A stretch of 64,000 bases of DNA from Aminobacter aganoensis (GCF_014206975.1 NZ_JACHOU010000002.1:372001-436000), one strand, 5' to 3'; counted from the stretch's first letter, positions 17,708-26,612 are shown. The notes: a model not told the origin generated them from the letters alone. Numbers and translations are program-made.

Positions 17708-17896
17708 TCAATGCCGCGGCAACGGATCCTTGCGGCGATTGCTGCCTTCCGCCCGGTGTCCAGGCGGCGAAGCCGTGTCGACGGTGCGCTCATAGCGCAC
17801 GCCGGGGAAGATGATGATGGATGCCGATGTATCCGCCGTATGTTGGGACCGGCGGGTGGCCGCTGGACGCGGCATGAATGAAACTATGCTGCCCAT
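17708..17896 (-). CDS. Small conserved rhizobial hypothetical protein (IIIFPGVRYER motif)
   Basis: This encodes 62 residues from the ATG at 17896. The core SASIIIFPGVRYERTVD resembles a short family that I recall in many Hyphomicrobiales genomes next to membrane or cell-envelope genes. It has no signal peptide and no known function. A longer in-frame start (17947) exists, but GSIVSFMPRP looks like the family N-terminus. It is convergent with the DUF1254 gene. Confidence 0.65.
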   Translation of the reverse strand: MGSIVSFMPRPAATRRSQHTADTSASIIIFPGVRYERTVDTASPPGHRAEGSNRRKDPLPRH

Positions 17897-18177
17897 GGTT
17901 CGCGATTCCCTCTCGGTTGAACCGGAGTAAGCACGCAACGCCTCCATCTCGATAAGGCCAGTAGAGGGTTAACAGCCGGTTACTTCATTGCATTTGCTTC
18001 AATTGAGGACTGCCGTTTCGCTTTCGACAGTGCATTCATACCCATGCGGCGTGAGCGGTCTGTGAATGCAGCAGCATTGCCACGTCACGGATGCCCGGCT
18101 GAAAACGGGCAATTCGGACCTTGCGTCACGATTTGACTATAAGCCTTTGTTAATACACGACTTCCTTAACGCCAAAG

Positions 18178-18193
18178 TTAACAGTCCGCTAAC
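18178..18193 (+). promoter_or_regulatory. Candidate CtrA-like site upstream of the DUF2336 gene
   Basis: TTAA (18178-18181), a 7-bp gap and CTAAC (18189-18193) differ by one base from the CtrA consensus TTAA-N7-TTAAC. Two further TTAA tetramers lie just upstream. The rest of the gap 17897-18210 holds no gene that I can support. Confidence 0.3.
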
Positions 18194-18210
18194 AAATCTT
18201 CGCTAAGTTT

Positions 18211-19305
18211 ATGTTCACCTTCGGGAGCACGGATGCAGCAGCGTTCGCATCCCAGGGCAGTGCAAGGTTGTGTCAGGCGTATCCGTTCGTGTCAGCATCG
18301 GACTTCAGGCAAATCGCCATCGGTCGCGAAACCGGAAAGCCCGAGCGGCTCTTCCGGGCAGCGGTTTCCGCCTTCTGCGCGCTGCCCCGCCCCTCGCGCC
18401 GCGAAATCGCACAACTTGAAGACCTCACCCTTCCACTTTTCGACAAGGTGTCGGTGGAGGCGCGCCGCTATGTCTCCGCTGCGCTTTCAGAAACCGAATA
18501 TGCGCCGCCCGGCCTCGTTCGCCGCCTGAGCGACGAAAGCGTCGATATTGCCGCGCCGCTGCTGATCCGTTCGCCCATGTTGTCGGATGTCGCACTCATC
18601 GCGTTGATCGGGCGCCACGGCCTGCCGCATGCGCGCGCGATTGCCCGTCGCCCCAGCCTCAACCAGACGATCGCCGACCTGATCCGCGTGCTCGAACGGC
18701 CACGACTGGTGTACCCCGAGATGACGGAACAGGATCAAGCATCGGCCACTGCGGCAACCGCTCCGACGACAATCGAGGCGGCACAGGACGCGTCGAACAT
18801 CCCAGCCCCGGGCGAACTGGCCGAGAACGTACGCCGCCGCCTTCGCTCGATGATGGCCCCTAACACAGCGCACCAATCGGCGCCGGGCGAAGGACAGACG
18901 CGTGGGCCGGCCTACGAACGGCTCAAGTCGACTGCCCTTACCGGCAACGGCACCTTCTTCCAGACCGCCCTCGCCGACGCGCTGGAGATCGACTTCCAGA
19001 CGGCCCGTGCGATCACGGAAAAGTCGGGCTACTCCTCGCTTATCGATGCGCTCAAGGCGCTCGACCTGTCGGAAGAACAGGCCTTCCTGCTGGCGGCGAC
19101 GACGTTTCCCAGCCAGTTCGCCCATGCCGAAGCCGTCAGGCTTTTCCTTGAGCGCTATCGTCTGTTGCATCGCGACGTAGCGCTCGACCGGGTGCGCGAC
19201 TGGAAGGCAGCCGCAGTTGGCGCCAGCATCCGCGGCAATGCCGAGAGACTTCAGCCGAAGTCAGGGGCAGCCGGATCAAAGAGCGACCAGCTCAGGGCGT
19301 CGTAA
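18211..19305 (+). CDS. DUF2336 domain-containing protein
   Basis: The protein has 364 residues and is alpha-helical, with HEAT-like repeats: FRAAVSAFCALPRPSRREIA, then LFDKVSVEARRYVSAALSE and DVALIALIGRHGLPHARAIA. These match the alphaproteobacterial DUF2336 family. The C-terminal region FFQTALADALEIDFQTARAI is the second conserved part. The start is uncertain: ATG 18211 or GTG 18289. The function is unknown; family members often lie near cell-cycle or motility genes. It ends with a 14-bp tail-to-tail overlap with the DUF1491 gene. Confidence 0.85.
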   Translation: MFTFGSTDAAAFASQGSARLCQAYPFVSASDFRQIAIGRETGKPERLFRAAVSAFCALPRPSRREIAQLEDLTLPLFDKVSVEARRYVSAALSETEYAPPGLVRRLSDESVDIAAPLLIRSPMLSDVALIALIGRHGLPHARAIARRPSLNQTIADLIRVLERPRLVYPEMTEQDQASATAATAPTTIEAAQDASNIPAPGELAENVRRRLRSMMAPNTAHQSAPGEGQTRGPAYERLKSTALTGNGTFFQTALADALEIDFQTARAITEKSGYSSLIDALKALDLSEEQAFLLAATTFPSQFAHAEAVRLFLERYRLLHRDVALDRVRDWKAAAVGASIRGNAERLQPKSGAAGSKSDQLRAS

Positions 19306-19639
19306 GCGACACCAGATCCTTGATCTCGGTCTGGCCCGGCTCGATCTCGACCACCCAAATGTCCGGATCGAACCGCCGCTCGCGCTCGAGCCGCTTGTCG
19401 ATCGCCGCTCCGTCGTCGTCGCTTTCAAGCAGGCTGAACTGGCGCTCATCAGGCCGCGCCATGTCGTAGCTGGTCTGCGGCGCGGGTCCGTACAGGCTGG
19501 TGCGGCCGAAACGATCGCGGGTCAGGATGAAGACGGCGCCGGCTTCTAGTGCGCCCCGGCTGAGGATCGCGCCAAAGCCGCCTTCGCCGAAAATCCGGCG
19601 CAGCAGGGCAGATACCCAGAAATCAGTGGTTACGCGCAT
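19292..19639 (-). CDS. DUF1491 family protein
   Basis: This encodes 115 residues from the ATG at 19639. It begins RVTTDFWVSALLRRIFGEGG and ends DPDIWVVEIEPGQTEIKDLV, both hallmarks of the short DUF1491 family of alphaproteobacteria. The function is unknown. Upstream in-frame extension to 19705 is not supported by the family N-terminus. Confidence 0.88.
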   Translation of the reverse strand: MRVTTDFWVSALLRRIFGEGGFGAILSRGALEAGAVFILTRDRFGRTSLYGPAPQTSYDMARPDERQFSLLESDDDGAAIDKRLERERRFDPDIWVVEIEPGQTEIKDLVSLTTP

Positions 19640-19721
19640 TGCCCGGCCCGATCGCAATTTCGATCCGGCCTCTATAGCGGCTAGTTCGGAAGGCGCACAG
19701 GCCAAACGATACCGGTCAGGC

Positions 19722-20516
19722 TCAGTTGGTCAGGCCGATCTCACGCATCTTGACGTAGACGGCGGGGTCGGGCTCGCCCGTTTCAGGCAGGCCGAACAAA
19801 GCCTGGAACTCGCGGATGGCCGCCTTGGTCCTGGCGCCTGGAACGCCATCGATGTCGATGCCGTCGTTGCCGAAGGCCTTCAGTCCGGCCTGGATCTTCA
19901 TGATGCGCGCGCTGGGATCGGCGTTGACCGCAGGTTCGGCGCGCACAGGTGCAGGCGTGGCCGCGCCGGTGCGCGGGCTCGACGCCGGCGTCGCCTGCGC
20001 ACGCGGCGTCGGTGTCGGCGCAATTCCGGCGGTGGTTTCGGAAGCGCCAAGCTGTTCAAGCAGCGCGCCGTCGACATCGCCCGTGGCCGTCAGTCCTACC
20101 TTCTTCTGATAAGCCTGGATGGCACTGCGCGTCGCCGGTCCGTTCAGCCCGTCGACCGCGCCGTCATAAAAGGCAAGATCCTTCAGGATGCTCTGTATCT
20201 GTTCGATCTGCGGGTCGCCGCTGGGGCGCACGACTTCGGCCTGCGGCCGCTCGATCTTGATCGTGGTTTCTGCCTCGCTCTCGCCCATGTCGGGGAACTC
20301 GACTGCCTCGCGAGTGGAGAAGAAGGCACCCTTGTGCGCATATGGCTGATACCACAACGCATTCGCGGAGACGTAGAACAGCGCCACCAGAAAGGCGGTC
20401 GAACCGCCGACCAGCATCGGATTGCGAGCAATCATCCCGCCGAGCGCCACCGCGCCATCCTGCAGCGGGCTGCGCTCTTCGACGACCCGCTTAGCTTGCT
20501 TTGCGGAGCGGGCCAT
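19722..20516 (-). CDS. Membrane-anchored protein with two peptidoglycan-binding domains
   Basis: The protein has 264 residues with one transmembrane segment (PMLVGGSTAFLVALFYVSAN, about 34-53). Two PG_binding_1 domains follow: SILKDLAFYDGAVDGLNGPA (about 109-150) and KAFGNDGIDIDGVPGARTKA at the C-terminus. A Pro/Ala/Thr-rich linker separates them. The topology suggests a periplasmic wall-binding protein. It overlaps the end of the histidine kinase gene by 26 bp, so co-expression is likely. Confidence 0.88.
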   Translation of the reverse strand: MARSAKQAKRVVEERSPLQDGAVALGGMIARNPMLVGGSTAFLVALFYVSANALWYQPYAHKGAFFSTREAVEFPDMGESEAETTIKIERPQAEVVRPSGDPQIEQIQSILKDLAFYDGAVDGLNGPATRSAIQAYQKKVGLTATGDVDGALLEQLGASETTAGIAPTPTPRAQATPASSPRTGAATPAPVRAEPAVNADPSARIMKIQAGLKAFGNDGIDIDGVPGARTKAAIREFQALFGLPETGEPDPAVYVKMREIGLTN

Positions 20517-22263
20517 TGCGCATCTCCCTGATCCTGTCCGCCGGCAGTCGCATCACTTCGCCCTTCGTAGGCTCCGGACGGAATGCCGGTCCTTCTATCG
20601 GCAGGCTGATGGTAACCGTGGTCCCCTCGCCCGGCGCGCTCTCGATCGACATCGTGCCGTCGTGCAACGCGACCAGTCCCTTGACCAGCGAGAGCCCAAG
20701 GCCCGTGCCTTCGAAACGTCGGGTGTAATCGTTCTGGATCTGCGTGAATGGCGTGCCCAGCCGCGACAAATCTTCCTGGGCAATGCCGATGCCGGTGTCC
20801 GACACCCAGAAATGCAGCCGCGAGCCAAGACGCTTGGCACCGATCTCGACCCGACCACCGTCGGGGGTGAACTTTGCCGCATTGGACAGAAGGTTGATCA
20901 GCATCTGCTGCACCGCGCGACGGTCGGCCTTGACCTCGCCCGTGCCGGCTGCAACTTCGACAGCCAGATCAAGCGCCTTGGCCTCGATCTGCAGCGCCAT
21001 CATCGAAGCGCACATGTCCACCGCCTCGCGGAACCTGAACGGCTCCGGATTGATCGCATAGCAGCCCGACTCGATCTTGGTGACATCGAGGATCGAGTTC
21101 ACCACATCGAGCAGGTGCTGGCCGGACTCGCGGACGATGCCGACATATTCCTTCTGGCGTGGCTCCTGGAACTTGCCGAACATCTCGTGCAGCAGCATGT
21201 CGGAAAAGCCGATGATCGCGTTGAGCGGCGTCCTGAGTTCATGGCTCACCGCTGCCAGGAAATTGCTCTTGGCGAGTTCCGCGCTCTTCACGGCGTCCGT
21301 GGCCTTGGCCAGTTCGCTGCGCAGTTCGGCGACGGTGTCGTTGTTGCGGACGATCGCAATGAACTCGACACCGGTCCTGATGAATTCGAGTGCGAAGGGC
21401 CGGAAGTTGTCGCCCGCGTCGTTCTCGGTCTGCCTGGGCAGGCGCAGAAGCAGCTCGACCTGACGCGATTCGGCTCCATCGCGCATGTCTGCCAGCGCGC
21501 AGAGATAACCGACACGGTCGGCGACGTGGATGCGCTCGAACAGGGCAGTGCCCAGGAGCAATTCCGGCTGCAGGCGCAACAGCGTCCGCGCCTGCTCGGA
21601 GACATCGACGACATCGCCATTCTGCGCGACGCGCAGCACGACAGCCTTGAGAACCTGCTCCAGCGGAGCGGCCGGCAGAGCCGCCTGTTCGGCGCCATGG
21701 CTGGCAAATTGCACCGCACGAACGACGAAGGTCGCCAGCCAGGCGACAGGCAGCAACCAATGCCATGCCGATGCAGTCGCATTTTCGGCAAATGGCATGA
21801 CGCCGAGTAAACCTTGCAGCAGCAGTGCAGCAACGGCGGCGATCGCGCCGAACATGGCCGCCTTCCGCGTCCGCCAGACCCACAGCGCCTCGAGCGGAAG
21901 GGCTGCTGCGAGAAGCGCAGCCGGCGAGGTCAGGCCGCCTGCGGCAGCAATGATGGCGCCAGCCGTGGCGGCGCCGACGCCAAGCGATGCGACACCGATC
22001 AACGCGCCCCTGCCGGTCGCGGCAACCAGCAGCGCCGCCAGCCAGCTCAGGCTGAAGGCGGCGAAGATGACGGCAAAGGTCGGAGCCGCGCCAAGATTGG
22101 CCGACACGAGAACCACACCAGCACCGGCAACGAGGAAAGGTGCCGCCAGCATCAGGCCGACGAGGCGCCGTTGGCGCGACCGTTCGGAACCATCGATCGA
22201 CGGATGGACCAGCCGGTCACAGCCGCCGGCGACCGCGCCGGAAAACTCACCGTATCTGGTCAT
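20491..22263 (-). CDS. Membrane sensor histidine kinase with PAS-like domain
   Basis: This encodes 590 residues from the ATG at 22263. About six hydrophobic segments in the first 200 residues form a membrane sensor. A PAS-like region follows (VAQNGDVVDVSEQARTLLRL). HisKA holds the phospho-acceptor His in AVSHELRTPLNAIIGFSDML. The ATPase domain has the N box LLSNAAKFTPDGG, G1 VSDTGIGIAQEDL and G2 FEGTGLGLSLVKG. It resembles PleC/DivJ-type cell-cycle kinases of alphaproteobacteria. No response regulator is adjacent, so it is an orphan. Confidence 0.92.
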   Translation of the reverse strand: MTRYGEFSGAVAGGCDRLVHPSIDGSERSRQRRLVGLMLAAPFLVAGAGVVLVSANLGAAPTFAVIFAAFSLSWLAALLVAATGRGALIGVASLGVGAATAGAIIAAAGGLTSPAALLAAALPLEALWVWRTRKAAMFGAIAAVAALLLQGLLGVMPFAENATASAWHWLLPVAWLATFVVRAVQFASHGAEQAALPAAPLEQVLKAVVLRVAQNGDVVDVSEQARTLLRLQPELLLGTALFERIHVADRVGYLCALADMRDGAESRQVELLLRLPRQTENDAGDNFRPFALEFIRTGVEFIAIVRNNDTVAELRSELAKATDAVKSAELAKSNFLAAVSHELRTPLNAIIGFSDMLLHEMFGKFQEPRQKEYVGIVRESGQHLLDVVNSILDVTKIESGCYAINPEPFRFREAVDMCASMMALQIEAKALDLAVEVAAGTGEVKADRRAVQQMLINLLSNAAKFTPDGGRVEIGAKRLGSRLHFWVSDTGIGIAQEDLSRLGTPFTQIQNDYTRRFEGTGLGLSLVKGLVALHDGTMSIESAPGEGTTVTISLPIEGPAFRPEPTKGEVMRLPADRIREMRNGPLRKAS

Positions 22264-22714
22264 GACAAAACTCAACGCTACGCACTCTTCCGTGGCTCGC
22301 TTTGCGGCTCTTCTCTGGTTGGTCTCCAAACTCGCACCGAGCCTTTAATGAAGGAATAAAGCCAGCCGACCGAAACCCCGGCTCATGGCGAATATCGGGA
22401 TCGCGGCGCCGACATTCGACAACAGTTCTCGCCATGGTAAATGGAGAGTTATTTGCCTACTTCGGCTGCCCGAATCTGCGCGAAATGCGCGATCTCGCAG
22501 TTTCGCAATTTAAATCAATTGCTTACGAGTTTCGTGAGAGATTGCCTCTGCGCACCGGCCCGCAAGCCGGACCAGTCGGTTAAACTTTGGTGAAAAGCCT
22601 TCGCGAAATGCCACCTTTTGCAGCAAGCGCTCCTTTGCTCGTTCATGCCATTGTCGGCCTGGCAAGATACGTGGCCGCATAAATTCGGCCGCGACAGACC
22701 ACACGAGGCTTCCC
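22264..22714. other. Intergenic region with no supported gene
   Basis: This 451-bp gap lies between the divergent kinase gene and the DUF5330 gene. Only short overlapping frames are present, on both strands, and none has a convincing ribosome binding site or family signature. The middle (about 22500-22530) is AT-rich and could hold promoters. I saw no clear terminator or RNA gene. Confidence 0.5.
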
Positions 22715-23053
22715 ATGGGCTTTCTCTTCAGAACCGCTTTCTGGTTCTCACTCGTCCTGCTCCTCCTGCCGCTCGGCACGGGTCCCGACGGCGAGAACAG
22801 CGTGAGCCCGCTGCAGGCCATTTTTGCCGCGCGCGAGGCCGTTGGCGACCTCGCCGGCATCTGCGAACGCAAGCCCGATGTTTGCGAAACCGGCAAGGCG
22901 GCGATGCAGACCATCGGTGTCAGGGCGCGCGAGAGCGCCCGTATCGCCTATGAGGCGCTCGACCAGCAGTTCGGGCAGCCCGACACGGCGACCCAGACCG
23001 GCAGCGTTCCCGCAACGGACGACGAACCGGCCGTCGAGGCCCCGGCACACTGA
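22715..23053 (+). CDS. DUF5330 family exported protein
   Basis: The protein has 112 residues with an N-terminal signal or anchor (FLFRTAFWFSLVLLLLPLG). The rhizobial DUF5330 core follows: SPLQAIFAAREAVGDLAGIC, ERKPDVCETGKAAM. Two conserved cysteines may form a disulphide. The function is unknown. It lies about 110 bp upstream of sufE on the same strand. Confidence 0.85.
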   Translation: MGFLFRTAFWFSLVLLLLPLGTGPDGENSVSPLQAIFAAREAVGDLAGICERKPDVCETGKAAMQTIGVRARESARIAYEALDQQFGQPDTATQTGSVPATDDEPAVEAPAH

Positions 23054-23165
23054 TTGCGACTTTCGGGCAGATACCAATGCCCCGCCGCAGAGCCCGCCTC
23101 CGGCACCTGCGGCGTATTTCTTTTTTCGTGACGGGCCGCAGCGCTGGCACTATATCCAGATCACC

Positions 23166-23594
23166 ATGACGACCTCGATAGACACCATCCGCGACGACTT
23201 CTCCTTCCTTGACGAGTGGGAGGACCGCTACCGCTATGTCATCGAGTTGGGCGAGGCACTTCCCAGCTTCCCGGAGAGCGCGCAGACCGACACCAACAAG
23301 GTGCAGGGTTGCGTCAGCCAGGTCTGGCTCGTTACCCACAAGGACGAAGGCGCCGATCCGGTCATCCGCTTCGAGGGCTATTCCGACGCCCATATCGTCC
23401 GCGGGCTCGTCGCCATCATGCTCGCCCTGTTTTCGGGTCATCGCGCCAGCGAGATCATGGCGACCGATGCCGAAGCCACGCTCAAGTCGCTGGGCCTCAA
23501 CGAGCACCTTTCGCCGCAACGCGCCAATGGCTTGCGCTCGATGGTCAAGCGCATCAAGCGCGACGCCGAAGCTGCCCTGCATCAGGTCGCCTGA
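23166..23594 (+). CDS. sufE: SufE family Fe-S assembly sulfur-transfer protein
   Basis: This encodes 142 residues from the ATG at 23166. It shows WEDRYRYVIELGEALPSFPE and the sulfur-accepting Cys in NKVQGCVSQVWL, then LFSGHRASEIMA, all diagnostic for SufE. SufE takes persulfide from the cysteine desulfurase SufS and passes it to the SufBCD scaffold. It is encoded away from a suf operon, which is common in rhizobia. The longer in-frame upstream reading runs through the DUF5330 gene and is a shadow. It ends in a 13-bp tail-to-tail overlap with the DUF6456 gene. Confidence 0.93.
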   Translation: MTTSIDTIRDDFSFLDEWEDRYRYVIELGEALPSFPESAQTDTNKVQGCVSQVWLVTHKDEGADPVIRFEGYSDAHIVRGLVAIMLALFSGHRASEIMATDAEATLKSLGLNEHLSPQRANGLRSMVKRIKRDAEAALHQVA

Positions 23595-24394
23595 GTTCCG
23601 CTCATGCGCGGACGATAATCCTCGGCCCCCCAATGCAGGACCTTGCGGCCAGCGGAAGCGGGGTGAGGATTGTAGTGCCTGGCCAGCACGCCAAGTGCCG
23701 ACTTGAGCATGACCTTGGCCGACCGCACCGGCCAGCCGCGCTCGGTTTCGACACGTTCCAGCCCCTTAAGGAAGCAGCAGACGTCGATCAGGACGCCGGA
23801 GAGTTCCGGCCCGACCGCATCGATGGCCCTGTTGACGCGCTGCCGTGCGGCGAGCGCCGCATCCGTCAGTTCAGCCACGCCGCCGCCGGCACTGCGCTTG
23901 CCACAAGAGACGCTTGCCACCCAGTTGGCGCCCATGCGCGGCATGATCTGGCCGCGCGTATAGTCGGAACGCAGCCGCTCGCCAGCCACGAACTCGCTAT
24001 TGTTCAGGAACGGCTGGCCCGCCTTGCTCTTGCGTCGGGCGAGTTGGCCGAGTGGCGACTCCGAAAGATTGATCAGCGCGGCTTGTCGCCCGGTAGCGGT
24101 GTCGACCATCGCCGTGTCGAGGTCGCGGTGCTGGCTCTGGAACGGATCGGTCGGGCTCTCCTGTCGGCGCGCGGCGGCTTGTCCGTCCGGCGTCAGCCGC
24201 AACGTGCGGCCAGCGCAAACGACAAGCCCTTGCCGGGATAGCACCGCAAGCACGTCGGCGCCGACAGCGATCCTGTCACTCCTGTCGTTCTCCAGCACCA
24301 TCTTGCCGCCGGTCGCGGCCGGTTCGCATTCTGCAGCGCCCTTGGCCAGCAGTGCGAGCACGCGTTTCTGTGCCTTTTCGCCATCGATGCTCAT
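23582..24394 (-). CDS. DUF6456 domain-containing protein
   Basis: This encodes 270 residues from the ATG at 24394, chosen for the strong GGAGGG ribosome binding site 6 bp upstream. The C-terminal half (RQRVNRAIDAVGPELSGVLI, DVCCFLKGLERVETERGWP) matches the rhizobial DUF6456 domain. This resembles dsDNA-phage and replication-associated domains with a helical DNA-binding look. The N-terminus is winged-helix-like (ADVLAVLSRQGLVV). It follows the DnaA-domain gene by 1 bp, so the pair is an operon. The function is unknown. Confidence 0.85.
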   Translation of the reverse strand: MSIDGEKAQKRVLALLAKGAAECEPAATGGKMVLENDRSDRIAVGADVLAVLSRQGLVVCAGRTLRLTPDGQAAARRQESPTDPFQSQHRDLDTAMVDTATGRQAALINLSESPLGQLARRKSKAGQPFLNNSEFVAGERLRSDYTRGQIMPRMGANWVASVSCGKRSAGGGVAELTDAALAARQRVNRAIDAVGPELSGVLIDVCCFLKGLERVETERGWPVRSAKVMLKSALGVLARHYNPHPASAGRKVLHWGAEDYRPRMSGTQAT

Positions 24395-24395
24395 G

Positions 24396-24818
24396 TCATC
24401 CCTCCAGCCGGTCGCGAAATGCTGCGATAGCCACCCGCTCCGCCAGCGCCACGATCCGGTCGAACTCGGCGTCGTCGCGCAGGTCCTCGACAGTATGGCA
24501 GGCGTAAAGCACCGTGGTCCGGTCGCGCCCGAAACCACGGCCGACCTCGCGCATGCTGAGGCGAAACACGACATGGGCGACATACATGGCAATCTGCCGG
24601 AGCCGGCTGATGTCGTTGCCGGTTCGGCCAACGCGGCGAATCTCCCTGCTCGGCACGCCGAAAAGCGCCGCCATGAGGTCGATCATCGCATCGCAACGCT
24701 CCACCACCTGGTCACGACGCCGGCCGGCGATCAGCTCTTCAGCGGATCGCTCTTCCCTGGCGGCAGCGGCGCGCGCCTCCTTCTGCCGTTTAACCAATGT
24801 TGCCGACGTGGATCCCAC
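24396..24818 (-). CDS. DnaA C-terminal-like helix-turn-helix protein
   Basis: The protein has 140 residues from a GTG start with an upstream GGGGAAG. Residues about 45-135 resemble the DnaA domain IV: LRQIAMYVAHVVFRLSMREV, then the signature-like GRDRTTVLYACHTVEDL. No AAA+ domain is present, so it can bind DNA but not initiate alone. Such stand-alone domain IV proteins occur in rhizobia, with unknown role. The gene lies next to a LexA-type box, and the downstream DUF6456 gene is coupled. Confidence 0.88.
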   Translation of the reverse strand: MGSTSATLVKRQKEARAAAAREERSAEELIAGRRRDQVVERCDAMIDLMAALFGVPSREIRRVGRTGNDISRLRQIAMYVAHVVFRLSMREVGRGFGRDRTTVLYACHTVEDLRDDAEFDRIVALAERVAIAAFRDRLEG

Positions 24819-24877
24819 CGAACTCTTCCCCTCTCAATATAGGAATAAGTTCTTATATCCGCCGTGCCGCAGGGTGT

Positions 24878-24892
24878 GAACAAAAAAAGAAC
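24878..24892 (-). promoter_or_regulatory. LexA (SOS) box, GAAC-N7-GAAC
   Basis: The sequence GAAC, seven A, GAAC is an exact match to the alphaproteobacterial LexA box (GTTC-N7-GTTC on the minus strand). It lies 60 bp upstream of the DnaA-domain gene. Its proximal half coincides with a possible -35 (TTGTTC) followed after 18 bp by GATATA. It is also about 140 bp upstream of the divergent gene at 25035. Confidence 0.6.
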
Positions 24893-25034
24893 AAGCGAAT
24901 GAAGGGGAAAACTTCAACACGCTGTAATCATTGTTTTATTTATTCCGCCCTGATGAATTCTTGGCGCAGTTTCTCCCCACCCCTCGAGGTGGCTGCATCA
25001 TCGCACGATCACAGTCACATCAGGCAGGATCGCG

Positions 25035-25391
25035 ATGCGGGATTTTTCGAATGAGATTGCAGCCTTCAAGCAGAACAAGCTGTCCGAGTTCACCGACGCC
25101 CGGCAACGGGCAGCGCTGCAAATCTGTTGCGGGATCGAGCTTTCACATGCGTTGTCCGCCGAGCCGACATCGACATTGGCGCTGCTCAAACGCCTCGAAC
25201 GGGCGATCGAGCGTGAACGGCTCAGGGGCGTCAACCGCCACTGGAGCTACGATCTCAACCGCCACATCGCGCTCAAGCAGGTGCGCGACCGGCTGAAAGG
25301 CGTCTTCCCCGACCAGCCTGGGCGACTGTCGCTCAGGCCGCGCCGGCGTCGGCCCAAAAGCAATACGGCGCCCGAAGGCGCCGCTCGCTGA
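25035..25391 (+). CDS. Conserved rhizobial hypothetical protein (basic, cytoplasmic)
   Basis: The protein has 118 residues and no signal peptide. The first 55 are helical (DFSNEIAAFKQNKLSEFTDA). The rest is rich in Arg and Lys, ending LRPRRRRPKSN, which suggests nucleic-acid contact. I recognise it only as a conserved small protein of this order. The LexA box upstream could also serve it. It is convergent with mucR, 19 bp apart, with a GGCGCC dyad at the end of the frame. Confidence 0.65.
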   Translation: MRDFSNEIAAFKQNKLSEFTDARQRAALQICCGIELSHALSAEPTSTLALLKRLERAIERERLRGVNRHWSYDLNRHIALKQVRDRLKGVFPDQPGRLSLRPRRRRPKSNTAPEGAAR

Positions 25392-25410
25392 ACGTCTGTC
25401 AAAGGGAGTA

Positions 25411-25836
25411 TTACTTGCCCTTGCGCTTGCGGCCCAGGCCCATTTTCTTGGCCAGTTGCGAGCGAGCTGCCGCATAGTTGGGCGCGACCATCGGATAGCT
25501 GGCGTCGAGGCCCCACTTCTCGCGATACTGGTCGGGCGTCATGTTGTAGTGCGTCATCAGGTGACGCTTGAGCGATTTGAACTTCTTACCGTCTTCCAGG
25601 CAGATGATGTAGTCGTCATGTACCGAGCGCTTCGGATTGACGGCTGGCTTCTGCTTGTCGGCGGGCGGTGTGTCGGCGACGTTGCCGACGCGGCCGAGGG
25701 CGGCGTGAACGTCGGCGATAAGCCCCGGAAGTTCTCCCACCGGGACCGGATTGTTGCTGACATAAGCGGCCACCACGTCGGCGGTCAGCTCGATCAGCGT
25801 TTCGCTATTTGATGCAGGCGTTTCGGAAGTATCCAT
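25411..25836 (-). CDS. mucR: MucR/Ros family zinc-finger transcriptional regulator
   Basis: The protein has 141 residues. The Ros/MucR pattern is clear: a helical N-terminal oligomerisation part ([16 protein letters not shown]), then the zinc finger [20 protein letters not shown] and [20 protein letters not shown]. The basic C-terminus [12 protein letters not shown] is typical. The first zinc ligand pair is Cys...Asp/Glu-like, as in several MucR proteins. It is a global silencer of exopolysaccharide, motility and symbiosis genes and binds AT-rich promoters. The 180 bp upstream are unusually AT-rich, compatible with autoregulation. Confidence 0.93.
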   Translation of the reverse strand: MDTSETPASNSETLIELTADVVAAYVSNNPVPVGELPGLIADVHAALGRVGNVADTPPADKQKPAVNPKRSVHDDYIICLEDGKKFKSLKRHLMTHYNMTPDQYREKWGLDASYPMVAPNYAAARSQLAKKMGLGRKRKGK

Positions 25837-26612
25837 ATGCTTCAGGCCCCAATGTGACTGGTTGTTTTTTGCCCGATATTGCGACCGGGATGCGGCGCGA
25901 TCTTGTATCGTAATTTGCCATTACGAGTCGCGTTCCATCACTTTAATGAGCCTGCAGCGATAACAAGTCAATTCACTATTCTTTGCAACTTCAAGAACAA
26001 TGCATTCATCACTTCTCTAACAAATGAGCGTTTTTGACAGGGCAATGTCATCACACGAGATTAAGTTACACAACGCTAAAAGCTTCTCATCGGGGTCATT
26101 GTCGGCGTTAGGTGGCGATATCGCGGTTGTTCTTGTCCCCCGCCACAGTTTCAGGAGAATCGTCGCCGGGTTTCCCCTGCCACGGCGAAATCCGGCCGAA
26201 TAAGTCGCGCTGGCAAGAAAATCGACCGAAATCGGCGCCGTCAGCACCAATAACGCTGCTTCGACCAGCCTCGCAGTGCCGTGGAAAGTTCGCCGACATA
26301 CGTGGCAAGAACGAATGACGTGAGCCATGAATCAGGTGTCAGATATCGCGCAGGTGCAGCAGTCCCGAAGGCCGCTCAAGGCAAGCAACGCACCCGTCGC
26401 GATCAGGCCTCCAGCAAGATAATCACCAGCACGGCCGTTCACGACAGGTCTTCTTCAGTCTCTTGCTCGGGAATGGAAGCCGCCGCCGGTCAAAAGAGAG
26501 GGAAGGCAACAAGAGCGAGAAAGCCGACGAGCAACGCGCCGTAGCCTCAATCATCACCAGGCAATCGAGGTCGAGCCTGAACCGATACGACGTGACGGGC
26601 AGTATCGCTCGT
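25837..26612. other. Long intergenic region: mucR promoter and possible repeat element
   Basis: This 776-bp stretch has no gene I would defend. The part nearest mucR (25837-26060) is AT-rich and probably carries its promoter and MucR sites. From about 26105 to 26320 the sequence is more GC-rich and open on both strands, without ribosome binding sites. Its translated peptides look like recurrent junk frames of Mesorhizobium intergenic repeats, an impression I cannot verify. 26330-26612 shows nothing recognisable. Confidence 0.4.

Noticed and set aside
22302-22583. 93-codon plus-strand frame between the kinase and DUF5330 genes
   Set aside because: No ribosome binding site, no recognisable family, and it overlaps the probable kinase promoter.
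26017-26328. Short minus-strand frames in the mucR intergenic region
   Set aside because: Several overlapping frames on both strands, none with a start signal; kept only as a possible repeat.
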